Below, piece after piece: positions 35,028 to 46,135 of a DNA stretch of 64,000 bases. The notes below the pieces were generated by a model. The model did not search any database and was not told the DNA's origin. It saw only the letters and a program-made list of their open reading frames with translations. Origin of the DNA: Sapria himalayana (Eukaryota > Streptophyta > Magnoliopsida > Malpighiales > Rafflesiaceae); assembly GCA_029783825.1 (NCBI GenBank), contig JAREIK010001332.1, positions 124,001 through 188,000 on the forward strand. The letters run 5' to 3'. Numbering within the stretch: the stretch's first letter is position 1; each line of letters opens with the position of its first letter. The translations under genes were made by a program, and so were the position numbers.

Positions 35028-35792
35028 CGCTGACCGGTCAGCGTGCCAAAATTTTTGGAGCAGAGCCTGACCCGTTCTATGATCCGACCCGCTTCGGTTA
35101 AATGAACCGGATGTTTATTTTTCATATAAAACGATTTTTATTTTATTTTTCGGGTGGTTATTTTTGACCCGTTTGAACTGTTCATCAACTCTCTCCTCTC
35201 TTTGCGCGATTTCGCGACTGCTGCATGCTGCATACTGTAAGATGTTTTGTTTCTTGGTTTTAATCTGTAACGCATAAGTGTTTTCTGGTGGAAGTAGCTA
35301 GTCGTACTAAGCGACTAGCGAACCACGTTATTTCATGTGTTGATTTCTCGTTTTTGATACTGTCGTGGATGTTGTTGGATTGGGATATATATATTGCTTG
35401 TTTTCTGTGTTTCTGTTGTTTTCTGTTCTTAATCTCACTACCCGTGGAAGCACAATTACCCAACATATATATATCTCCTCTTGTTTTCAAATACATATCC
35501 ATTTTATCTTATCTTTATCTCTCTCTTGTATTATCTCTTCTATCTTGTCTCTTTTTTTTTAACTCCTTTCGGTTTTGTTTTTTGGGACTTGAGTGCATAC
35601 TGTCAATTGTTGTGTGAATATCATAAAGCAAATGAGATTTTATGCATTATAATTTATTAGTATTATTTTTATAATTTTATTTAGTTTTTTTTTATTTTAT
35701 TTTAGTTACAAGTTTTAGTTTTATTAATATAATTAATATTTATTTTTAAAAATAAATTTATAGTATAATTAATAAACTAATAAAAAATTAAA
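35028..35792 (+). other. 5' leader region of element E
   Basis: This lies between the end of A and the transposase start of E. It has GACCCG/CGGGTC words and a CT-rich patch (35190-35205) but little likeness to the shorter leaders of other copies. It could include an intron or a further unrecognised insertion. Nothing coding is supported, and open frames of 80-109 codons here match nothing. Confidence 0.4.
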
Positions 35793-36151
35793 ATGACAAA
35801 TAATATTTTTAATGATAATAACAAAATTAATTTAAACGTAAATATAAAAAAATTAATATGAATAATAATAATTCTATGGAAAAGTTTAAGGATGCAAAAA
35901 TTTTATTTTCTTTGATTGTCTTGATCCAAATATTTTAAAAACAAAAAATCAGAATGAAATCAATAATTTGGACTGACTTTAATATTATATAATATAAAAA
36001 TATTAGGGATGTCGATAAAGAATTAGTACAATACAAATATTATAAAAAAAATATTAATCTGTAAGAGTTCATGTGGGACTGGACACTTTAAGAGGCATGC
36101 CGAACAATGCACCAAAAAATATGGTGTATTAGATTTTAGGCAAACTCAACT

Positions 36152-36848
36152 TAGAGGTGTCAAACGAGACGTTCCAGGCCGGTAAGACCCGTTTTTAGCC
36201 GGCCTGACCGTGCTTTCATGTCGGGCCAGGCACGACACGGTTACTGTACCGTGTCCTGCATGGCCCGGCATAGTTCTGTAAAGGTAGGCCTGGCACGAGC
36301 CCGGGGCAAAATCCGCCGAGTTTGGCCCGGTCAAGCCGAACCCCTAATATAAAAAAAATTAGGGGTTCACCTGTGCGACGTCGCACTGCCACACACTGAA
36401 CCCCTAATTTAAAAAAGTTAGGGTTTTGGTTCACCCGAAACTCTAATTTCAAAAAAAATAAGATTCCAGCACACAAAAAACCTTAATTTCAAAAAAAATT
36501 AAGATTTCGGCACGACCAAAACCCTAATCAAAAAAAATTAGGGTTTCGTCACCCCCGAAATCCTAATTTTAAAATAAATTGGGGTTTCGGCGCCCTCGTA
36601 ACCCTAATTTTAAAAAAAAATCAATTTACAGGATCGTGCCAAGGTACAGTGCCAACGAGCCACGATACCATGCCTGGCCAGGCACGGCACTGAGCACTGT
36701 TGGCCTCGGCACATCACGGCATGATTGGTGCCGTGATCGAGCACGACACGAGCCCGGGCACGGAAAATTTCCGTGCCGGGCCGGGCCAAGCACGACCGAG
36801 TCGTGTCATGCCTCATGCCGATCCAGGCCGGCCCGGTTGACACCTCTA
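36152..36848. mobile_element. Non-autonomous hAT element C in the element E gene
   Basis: The ends are TAGAGGTGTCAAACGAGAC at 36152 and GGCCCGGTTGACACCTCTA ending at 36848. The flanks ACTCAACT (36144-36151) and ACCCAACT (36849-36856) match at 7 of 8. It is 697 bases with no transposase. GC-rich ends of the family surround a unique core that is an array of small hairpins. It must be moved by a transposase supplied by another copy. Confidence 0.9.
36338..36625. repeat. Array of about seven telobox-like hairpins
   Basis: Units of the form AACCCTAATTT, A-run, AAATTAGGGTTT begin near 36338, 36396, 36437, 36479, 36519, 36558 and 36598, so most are about 40 bases apart. Each unit is itself an imperfect palindrome. 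Between units lie short spacers with TCGGCAC, CACCCCCGAAA and similar. The core AAACCCTAA equals the plant telobox motif, which may be coincidence. Confidence 0.75.
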
Positions 36849-39249
36849 ACCCAACTCAATGATAGTCTTTGAGGTTAGATTCAATTCAGCATCTATATTG
36901 ACCCTTTTCATATACCACAATGAGTTATGGAGAAAAGACATGGTCAAACTGATCATCATAATGGGTATTCTAATAAAATTTTTAAAGGATCCAAGACTAG
37001 TCAGTATCATGCAGACTTATTTTCAACCTACATATCATAAGATTTCTAGGTCCACATATAGGAACAACATATTAAAATACTATAACTTAGAAAAATTAAA
37101 AATAATTAATAAATTTAGGGAATATAGTAAAGTGCTGTGTGTAACGTCCGATATCTAGACTAATCATTGAGATATATCATATACATGTCTTACCACCTAC
37201 TATATAGATTTTAAATAGACACTAAATAAGAAAATTATTAAGATTCACAGAGATTCTTTATCCTCAAGATGGTCCTGCCATTTATGAGTACATGATGATA
37301 ATCTTTAGAGAATTTAATATTTTAAATAAAATATATAATATCATATTTAATAATGTATCTAATAATAAATGACATTAATATATTTATTAGGACAATCAGA
37401 AATTGACCATTAGAAGAAATTATTCACGTTAAATATATGTGTCATATCATTAATCTCATAGTATAAATAAAAATGAAGGTTATTTCACTCACTTTAAAAA
37501 ACATACATAGCTCACTAAAATTTCTTTGTACGTCTCGCAAATAATAAGAGTTTGATCATATTTGTTTGTCTGTAGATCTAAAGAATAAGAAATTCCAATC
37601 AAATATACAATACCATTGGAATTACACATACTTTATATTAGAGTCATGTATTAGATATAAATATGTGATATCCGGATATGTCAATAATAAAAGTGATAAA
37701 CTTATTATTGATGATACTGACTAAACTACAAGAATTTCATTTATAAAATTATTGAAAAATATTTATGACATGACGAACATGTGTTCGTTAGTTTATACTC
37801 TCACCACTTACATTATACTCAGATGCATATATAATATTAGTAGCATGTTAAAAAATCTTAAAGATGACCTAACATATAATGACATAATTGTTAAGATGAA
37901 AACCAAGTACTTGAAGCATTGATTCATCGTTTTATCTCTTTATTGTATGATTGTCTACATAGACCATAGAATTAAGTTAGGAAAGATAGAAAATATTTTG
38001 ACATACATATTCTCGTATATGAACCAGAAACACCAACTTAAAGAATTCATTCACGAGAAGTTGACTGAGCTATTTACATACTACGATACTAAGTATGATT
38101 GTAGTAATATCAGGCTCTGAGTATGAATATGAAAACCATTTTTGAAGATGTTGACTTCCCCATTCAATTAGCGAGGAAAAAATGACGGGGTGAATTATCA
38201 AATATGAGCAAATTGTATTAATACTTATATATCGATTACTATTTAATCCTATCGCATACCAATAATAACTTTAATATTTTATAGTTGTGAAAAACATATG
38301 AGGTCACATATCTAAGATGACACGGGATCTACTAACTCCTCTAATATTAAGCATAGCATTAAAGTCTATTTTTTCTGTTACAATGAATATGATTTTAAAT
38401 AAGAGTAAGATTACAATTTAATATTATTGAAATATTAGGATGCATAAAGAATTTGAAGAATTCAAATTTAAACATTCAAGATTATGCTGCAACTACATCA
38501 AAAGCAGAGAAGTTGATTACTGATGATGATTCATAAAATTTTGATGATGACTAAGATTGAACCTATTATACTACCTATGGCCTACCTAGAGGTGTCAAAC
38601 GGGCGGGCCGGGTCGGCCGGGTCGGCCGGGTCGGCCGGGTGGGTCCGACCCATTTTTTTATGGCCCAACATGGTTAATGTACCGTGTTGTGCCTAGTTGG
38701 CACGGTTTATCAAAGTCAGGCCCGGCACGGTGGGTCGTGCCGAGTCTGGCAAGGCCCGGTCGGGCCGAACCTGGCCGTATGGGCCAAACCAAACTAGGAG
38801 GTACGGACGCGGGCTAGGTTTAATTTTTTTTTTAATTTTAAAGTTTAATTTTTTAGTTTAAATAAAATATATATTATATTATATATAGAATTATAGATAA
38901 AGTATAACATATTAAAATTATAAAATGAAAATTGTTAAAATTTTATTAAATTACAAAGTTTAATTTTTCTTATAATTTAAAATAAAATTAGTTTATAATT
39001 TATTAGAATTAAATTATCGAGTAATTTTTAAATAAAAAATTTAAACAAACAAATAAATTAAACAAAAAATTTCGTTAAAAAAAATTAAAAAATCAAAAAA
39101 ATCAAAACAAACCAAATGAGAAATGACCAATCAGCCAATAGATACCAAATATCTGAACCAAACAAATTCAAATTTCAACGTAACATATAAATAAAATTTA
39201 CTATCAATAAAAAATAAAATATCAAAATCAAAAAGCAGTGGATCATCAT

Positions 39250-41360
39250 CAATCGTTAATCGGCATATCATGAGTATCATCAGCCGCAATATCAAGATTA
39301 CTATCATATGGATCATCATCATCAGCAATCAACTCTTCTTCTTTCACATTGGATGCAGCTGCAGTCCCTATCTCAACTACAGCACGATCATTGATGCTAA
39401 ATCTAGAATCCTCTCAATCCTTCAAACATGTCAAGTCCTCAACAATATCTGAACGTAATCTCGATCACTTATCTGAAATCATGTTTACTACAATAGAAAA
39501 AGTAAACTCTGATGCTACGCTCGACACCAGATGAGTCAAAAGATCTCGTGTCATCCTAGATAGTATGGGAAATATAGACTCATGATTTCCACCATTGTAA
39601 TATATCAAAATTCTTAGTATCATAATGTGATAGGATTGAGTAGTAATCGGTATCTAAGTACCGAGAAAGCTCGCTCCTATGTGATAGTCCACCCCGACGT
39701 TTCCCACTCGCTAGCTGAATAAAAAAATCATCATCTCCGAACAAGGTATCTATGTCCGTAATCACAGTCTGAGTACTACCACTATCACCACCACCACCAT
39801 ACCTAGTATCGTAGTATGTGAACAAGTTAGTAAACTTCTCGTGAATGAATCCTTCTGATGGATCTTCCAGGTTCATGCACGAGAAAATGTAAGTCAGTGT
39901 ATTTTCTATCCTTTCCACCTTAACCCTAGGATCCGTGCATGCAGCGAGGCAATAAAGAAATGGAACGGTAGACTAGTACTTTAAGTACTTGGTTCCCATC
40001 TCTGCAACCATATGGCTAAATGTCGGGTCAACTCGATACTTCCTAAACATGCTACAAATGTTACATATGCATATGAGTGCAATACAAGTCATGGACGTAT
40101 AAACCGACGAATACATATTCGTCGTGTCATAAAAAATCTTTAGGAATTTCATAAATAAAATTCATGAAGCCCAGTCAGTGTCGTCAATAATAAGTTCATC
40201 ACTCTTACTATTGATGTAGTTGTATATCACGTGTTCGTATCCAACACATGACACCAACATCATGTACATGTAATTTCAGCAATGTCACACATTCGATTAG
40301 AATTTCTTCTTCTTGAGATTCACAGACAAACAAATACCACTAAACTCTTGTTGTATGCGAGGAGTACGAATATATTTTAGTATATTACGTATATTATCCA
40401 AAGCAAGGGAACACGCCTTTATACCCGCTTGAACAATCAGTTAATCACGTGATATATACATCTGACATGAAAGATCTCTTCTAATGGTGCGTCTCTAATA
40501 TTTCTAACAAACATGTTAATCGCTACTCCATTATTAGATACGTTATCGAATGTGATACTAAAAATTTTATTTTAAATTTTATATTCCCTAAAGATTTTTA
40601 TCATACACTCAAAAATGATCGGGTCATCATGAGGAAGAAAAATTTTTGAGAATCATAAAATTTTTTTATTTATTCTCCAGTTAGAATCTACATAGTGACT
40701 GGTGAGACATGCATAAGATAATTCATCATAACTTTTCCAGATATCGAAAAGTCACAGACACCACTCCACTATATGTCAAATTTATTAATTATTTTTTATT
40801 TTAACTTATACAATTTTAGTATGTCATTCCTAGATGTGGACCTAAAAATCCTACGATAAGCAAGCAAAAAATATGTTTGTATGATGCGCATTACCCTTGA
40901 ATCTTCCGAAAATCTGATCGGAAGACCCATCATTGTGATAAGTCTGGTCATATCATCCTCACCCAACTCGCTTGAGTATATGAAGGGAGTAAACTTTGAG
41001 ACTGAACTCAATTTCGTCTCAAAAAATGTAATGCTAAGTTAGGTTTACCTAGGATCTAATGGACCAGGTTTTTTTGGTGCATAATTCCGCATACCTCTTA
41101 AGGTGCACAATCTCAAACGAACTCTTACAAGTTAAATTTTTCATACAATATTTGCACTGTGTCATTTCTGTTTCCTCACCTTTAACATTTTATTGTTTTA
41201 TTAAATTATAATGAGTCCAAACTACGGAAGTCCTCCTAATTTTTTTTATTTTAGAATTTTGGGTTGAGACGACTGGAGAAACCAAAGTTTCAGCAACCTC
41301 ATATCTTCGTCTAAGATTTTCATTTTCTAAATTTAAATATGTTTCATTAGTGTTTATCAT
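39250..41360 (-). pseudogene. hAT transposase of element D (broken)
   Basis: It starts at 41360 (MINTNETYLNLENEN). A decayed BED finger lies near 41090-41170 (CKYCMKNLTCKSSFEIVHLK). FIYSSELGEDDMTRLITMMG and LPIRFSEDSRVMRIIQTYF lie in the segment at 40796-41011. The SDIW, acid-block and HVRCM-type regions are present but broken by stops and single-base indels. The linker and KRRGGLSHRSELSRYLDTDY follow at 39580-39918, then VASESxFS and an acidic tail. The 337-bp duplication of elements A and B is absent, so that duplication arose in their lineage only. Confidence 0.85.
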
Positions 41361-41865
41361 TTTTTAGGATTTTTGTTAAACAGAACAAAGGAGGTAGAGA
41401 CTAAATGATTGATTTTAGATTTTACTATTTTAGAATTAGAGCGAGAGAAAAAAAAAACTTAAAATATATTACCTTGTAGGGCAGTGAGAGTCTCGAAAAT
41501 TCGAGCCGAATAACGAAATCTCAAGTCCCGAGAGAGAGAAGAGCAATAATTTTGAGAGAGTGAGAATGTGAGATTGGAGAATAAATATTTATGAAAAACA
41601 TAAATGTTATAGAGAGGTGGAAAGGATTTTATAGATTAAAGAAAATAATTTTTTTTAAAGTAATTTTTTTTTAATTTTTTTAATAATTTAAGGGGCAAAA
41701 TCATGATGGTTATTGGATTCTGCCCCCTAGCCATTGGAGGCGAGATCCAACGGCTAAAATTTAAAATTTTTTTTGCCCATCAAGGGGGGGAGGGGAATTG
41801 GGTCGAGTCGGGAGAGACAACAGGTCGGGTCTGATTGGACCCGACCCGCGGTCTTTGTGTGCATG
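41361..41865 (-). promoter_or_regulatory. Promoter-side hairpins of element D
   Basis: It has a TTTATGAAAAACATAAA hairpin near 41590 and GGGGCAAAATC/GATTCTGCCCC near 41692-41727. AGCCATTGGA/TCCAACGGCT lies near 41729-41755, and GGTCGGGTC/GACCCGACC with a 6-base loop near 41823-41850. The set and order match those of elements A, B, G and I. Confidence 0.6.
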
Positions 41866-42751
41866 AAGCTAGCCCCAGCTCATCGAATCACAAAAGGATG
41901 AGCCGTGACCTGTGAATCATGACTCATGAGGGTGCAGGAAGCCGGGAGCCCAGGTCTGCAGGTGTGGGAGAGGATGTGACCCCGAACCGTGCCGACGGGT
42001 CGTGCCATGGGCCACCAAACCGTGCCGGGTCAAGCACGGCACAAGGCCCGGTTGGCCTCGGCACGGCACGGCACGTCACAGGTAATTCCCGTGTTGTGTC
42101 GGCCCAGGCACGACCAAACCGTGTCGTGCCTCGTGTCGGACAGGGTCGGGCCGGCCTGGTTGACACCTCTAGGCCTATCGTAGATAATATCATCATACGC
42201 TTACAAGATTGATTATTTTTGGATTATCTTTATTTATTTATTTTTATCATTTAAGTTTGCTATCTTTATTGTTATTTTATTCTTTTTTTATTCAGACACT
42301 TAAAAGATTGATATTTTATATTTATGAGTTTATTTTGATATATTACTTTTTATCTTTCAATGATTTAATCATTCTTTATTATTTTATAATTTGTACATGT
42401 TTTTAGTTGTGAGTTGTGAGTTGTGACTTTTGACTTGTTATAATAATTTTATTTTTTTTGTTGTATTAATTTAACTAATTAATTAATTAATTTAGTATTA
42501 AAATTTAAGTTTTATAATATATTTAATGTTTGGGATAACCTAATTCTAAACAAGTCGAAACAGCATGACCCGGCATGAACCAGCCCGAATCCGATACAGT
42601 CAAGCCATGTCGGGTTTGACCATTTTGAGTCGTGTCGTGTCATGGACAACACGACTCGTGTACCATGTCGGGCCAAACACGGCATGGTGGCCTAAGTGGG
42701 TCACCAAAAAATGGGTCATGCCAGCCAGGCACGACCCGTTTAACACCTCTA

Positions 42752-43107
42752 CCTCAAGGAAAGCTAAAAATTTCTAATTGTAGTATAAATAATATTTCTA
42801 AGTTAGATTATAAAGCATGTTAAATAGAAAAGTATAATAAAATTTTTTATCTTGTCCACCATAATTATGTGAGTTAGGACTCATTTATTCTAATTCGTTT
42901 AGATATTTTGGTACTTAATATAGTTGAGACTAAAGATAACTTGGAATATTTTGAAATTTTTATTAGTGATTGTACTCATCATACTTGCCATTAGATTTTG
43001 GGTCTTGTGCTAAACTCATTTACAAAAGCTAACTTAAAAGGTGGGGGAACTTACATCATATATAAACACCACATTTTACTCAAAATTTTCTGATGTAGGG
43101 CTATTAA
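42752..43107. other. Right flank of element E, unassigned
   Basis: This continues the DNA interrupted at 26426. GTGGGGGAACTTACATCATATATAAACACC near 43040-43070 (written here as seen, in two blocks: GTGGGGGAACTTAC and ATCATATATAAACACC) resembles a promoter-bearing retroelement or gene-flank repeat. No coding is recognised. Confidence 0.4.
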
Positions 43108-43344
43108 CATATCCTCCTCATGACTAGGGTTGGACATTTAGAACGTGGAGTTTTTGTAGGATTGAACATATTTGGGTGACTCATATTGTTTCCGATACCA
43201 TATTGAAATTGGGTTTGGGTAAAATTCCTCCCTAAAAACTAGCTCAAATGAAGAAGAAACTAAAATTATATTTAAGTATTATTATTTCAATGCTATAAAA
43301 ACTCCACGTTCTAAATGTCCAACCCTAGTCATTAGGAGGATATG
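43108..43344. repeat. 52-bp inverted repeat with 133-bp spacer
   Basis: The left arm at 43108-43159 and right arm at 43293-43344 are reverse complements with 2 mismatches in 52. The core TAGGGTTGGACATTTAGAAC is in the left arm. The spacer contains TTGAAATTGGGTTTGGG...AAAACTAGCTCAAA, a wording that recurs near 46200-46260 and, on the other strand, near 61180-61260. It may be a foldback element or an inverted duplication of a dispersed repeat. Confidence 0.8.
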
Positions 43345-44715
43345 AGCATGGTACAAAAACTTTTGTATCTTTTGAGCACAGTAACACAAGGCAGCACACA
43401 ACAGAAAATGATCACAGATGACAGAGCATGGTAGAAGATGATCATAGATATCATTTATGGATAGAACCCATAAATCAAGTTTGGGCATATTTGTAAAAAA
43501 AAAATAGGATTGAAAAAAAAAATTAGGCATGATTTTTTTTGTAATTTTTGTAGCATGATAAAGATTGTCACAATAGAAATAGATGGTGAAAAGTCTCAAT
43601 TAAGTATACTTATTAGAAAAGAAGTGTCACACTAAAAATAATAGTTCAATACTATGTTCGAAGAGGAAGTCGAGAGCGCTACATAGTTGTGAGCGAGACA
43701 CGTTAGCTATTGAAGTCATTTAGTAATTCTCTAAATCTTTATTCACCATGATACTTATTAGATATGAATATACAAAACTATTCTATAAGAAATCAGCAAA
43801 TTCTTTTTTTTTTTTTTTTGATATTACGAGTAGTTTCACCCAAACTTTCACGTCTGACACTTTGAATCATTGACATGAGAAAACTATCATATTACTAGAA
43901 GTCATCTTCCTCGTGAGTTATATTTCTAAATAATTCAATTATGATTTTATTTTATTTTTTTTATTAATATTTATCTATAAGATCGAAAAACTGTAAAAAA
44001 ATTGACTCTATTTAAAATTGAGCAAGTTAAATTATATGTTCTTTCTTCAATAATAAGACCATATTTTAGATGTTCGAGTATTTTCAACCTGATATTCATG
44101 CATTCTCAGTTTGGTTATCTATCATTAGCCAAGTTCAAAATAGTTTCTCAGTCTTAATATTTTGACTTTCCCACATAAAGTGAATATTGATCGAGCTTGA
44201 AAAAGATAAATTCCAATAATTGATCAAATAGATTCACTGAGATGAGCAGAAGTATGGAGGTGAAAGCTCGAGACCCTATGAGATATGAAATATCAACTAG
44301 TAAAGCTTACCAAAGATTCATATCTTACACGTCAATTTGATTGGAGTAGGAACTCATTTAATATGATACACTCAGACATATGAAGACCTAGTAGATATGA
44401 AACCAAGAAATAATTTATGTATCTCATCACGTTTATTGATGCCTACTTGAGATATACATAAATATATCTCTTTCATGAGATCACAAATTTTTATTTTTTA
44501 GATTTTTCATAAAATAATTAAAACTCGATTTGATAAAAATATTAAAAAAACTAAAAAGTAACAATACATTATAATATATGTGATTGACAATTTAATACTT
44601 TTTATATAGATCATGAGATTATACACCAAACTTCATGTGATGACGTACCCCAACAAAATAAAGTGGTTAAAAGAAAGAATAAATATCTAATTAAAAAAAC
44701 TTAAATACTTTCACT

Positions 44716-44928
44716 TAGATGAGCCACATGGTGGCCCATTAGCATGGGCCACCATGTGGCTCATACCTAGCCCTGCATGAGGCATGACTACCTCTGGCCC
44801 AGCACAATATGAGTCGTGCCTCAGGCCAGCCTAACCCAAATTTAGGCATGGTTCTAGACTGTGTCATGCTGAGCTGACACGACTCAGTCATGGCTTGCCC
44901 GGGCTGCCCAGCCCACTTGACATCTCTA
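44716..44928. mobile_element. Short decayed hAT piece with a strong palindrome
   Basis: The right end GCCCACTTGACATCTCTA closes at 44928, a family terminus with two changes, and the left end near 44716 reads TAGATGAGCC. The interior has CATGGC/CAGGCC words of a decayed subterminal region. The flanks CTTTCACT and CCGAGAAC do not match, so part of the copy or its target has been lost. It interrupts Copia sequence. Confidence 0.55.
44719..44764. repeat. Perfect 20-bp inverted repeat, 6-base loop
   Basis: ATGAGCCACATGGTGGCCCA (44719-44738) is followed by TTAGCA and then by its exact reverse complement (44745-44764). The surrounding element is decayed, yet the two arms have no mismatch, which suggests recent copying of one arm onto the other or recent formation. 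Confidence 0.9.
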
Positions 44929-45989
44929 CCGAGAACCTAATTTATAAGATTTTCATAAGCAATCACTTTATTTGAGTTACTAATTTTTCTTTGTTCTTCA
45001 GGAAGAATCTTGATAAGATAATAATTTTGCTGATTATTTACATGAATAATATTTTAATTATGAGATATAACGAGTTAAGATCACTCAACTGAATAAGTAC
45101 TTTCAGATACAATTTTAAATGAAAGACATTAGGAGATATATATTTTTTTGACATTAAGATAACTTATTCCAGGTATAGTATCATTTTGTAACATTTAAAA
45201 TATATACTTAATATTCATGCAGAGATTAGTCTTTTTGGTAGTACTCCAATAGATACTCATATTGATTCAGATGGGGATTTCACTTTTAATATGATACTCT
45301 AGCTGACTTTACTAATTATAGGAATATTATAGAAAAAATTAACTATCTAATTATAATCAGAGCAAATATAACATATACATTAGGTATTAATTAGTCATTT
45401 CTGGAGTTTTCTTAGTAGGTTCACCTTGATGCAACTCTTTGTATATTAAGTTATGTAAATAAGTGGGTAGGACTTAGGATTTCTTTTAATAATCTTGGAC
45501 ACTTGTAGTTAGTTAAATATTCATATTCAAGTTCGGCATCACCATGCACATAGAGATAATCTATGATAAGATTTTGAATTTTTTTAAGATAACTTTATCT
45601 TGTAAAAAAGTAAAAGACATGCAGTTGTTTTGGAATCAAGTATAAAGGAAGAATTCATAGTGATTGTTATAGTTACTTGTAAAATATTTTGGATATAATA
45701 TATACTCAAGAAGATCTAATATGCACTCACTTCTCTCACTATCTTTTACTGTGACAGTCATGTAATAATACATATAGCCTTCAATCAAGGTTTTAACGAG
45801 CAGACAAAATACATCGACATGAACTACTTTCTAAACAACAAAATTCAGAATGTGACTATTACTAAAATATACATTCAAATAGTAGAGTAATCAATGAATA
45901 TCTTCACAAAAATTTTTTTATAAAAAACTTAGCTTACTTTTGTTTCCTTAAAACTCAGTATTATGTAGTTATGTGAAACAATTTTAAGG

Positions 45990-46135
45990 GTGCATTATGA
46001 TCCTACTTGTTTATTATTTATTATTGATGATTTTCATGGGAGCACTCAACCTGTGAGTTTCCCCAACCACTTTAGCTCATTATATAAAGATATTAGTTGT
46101 ATGATATAAAAAAATAATTTATTTATTTTTTATAT
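45990..46135 (+). repeat. Copia LTR copy
   Basis: GGGAGCACTCAACCTGTGAG, then CCCCAACCACTTTAGCTCAT and TATATAAAGATATTAG, aligns with the LTR block at 26050-26110 and 4715-4760. It follows the RNase H end of the fragment at 43345-45989, so it is that element's 3' LTR. The polypurine tract is not recognisable. Confidence 0.65.

Larger units (their letters stand above)
35793..38572 (+). pseudogene. hAT transposase of element E, split by element C
   Basis: It starts at 35793 with ATGACAAATAAT, as in sister copies. A decayed BED finger precedes the insertion (TCKSSCGTGH-like wording near 36060-36100). Coding resumes at 36857: FIYHNELWRKDMVKLIIIMG, FLKDPRLVSIMQTYFQPTYH, then VTSDI near 37150. Acid-block and HVRCMCHVINLIV-like wording lies near 37360-37450. 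The EKLTELFTYYDT linker is near 38060 and the dimerisation remnant near 38300-38400. Stops and indels abound, so this is a dead gene, older than the inserted copies. Confidence 0.8.
38587..42171 (-). mobile_element. hAT element D, full length, in element E
   Basis: The ends are TAGAGGTGTCAAACGGGCG at 38587 and GGCCTGGTTGACACCTCTA ending at 42171. The flanks GGCCTACC (38579-38586) and GGCCTATC (42172-42179) match at 7 of 8. It is 3585 bases, with the gene on the minus strand. A 9-bp unit, GGCCGGGTC, is repeated four times at 38606-38641. Confidence 0.9.
26427..42751 (+). mobile_element. hAT element E, host of four nested hATs
   Basis: The ends are TAGAGGTGTCAAACGGGCC at 26427 and CCCGTTTAACACCTCTA ending at 42751. 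The flanks CCTCAAGC (26419-26426) and CCTCAAGG (42752-42759) match at 7 of 8 bases. Removing the inserts A (with B inside it), C and D, each with its own target duplication, leaves about 4.1 kb. That is close to the 3.6-4.0 kb of simple copies. E must be older than its inserts, and its gene is correspondingly the more decayed one. Confidence 0.85.
43345..45989 (+). mobile_element. Copia retrotransposon fragment: PR, IN, RT, RNase H (dead)
   Basis: A leader segment at 43565-43770 matches 5280-5500 and 62430-62650. Decayed protease wording lies near 43865-43900. Gag-pre-integrase and integrase lie at about 44170-44560, with LIHSDI, then YLITFIDAYLRYT as the relic of FIDDYSRY. A hAT end interrupts at 44716-44928. 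Reverse transcriptase then continues with a LIIYMNNILI block near 45030-45060, and RNase H at about 45520-45960 includes EEFIVIVIVTC and QSMNIFTKIF. The frames are broken throughout. Confidence 0.75.

Noticed and set aside
35260..35617. Overlapping open frames of 60-109 codons in the element E leader
   Set aside because: They contain hydrophobic low-complexity wording from T-rich DNA, lie on both strands and match nothing known.
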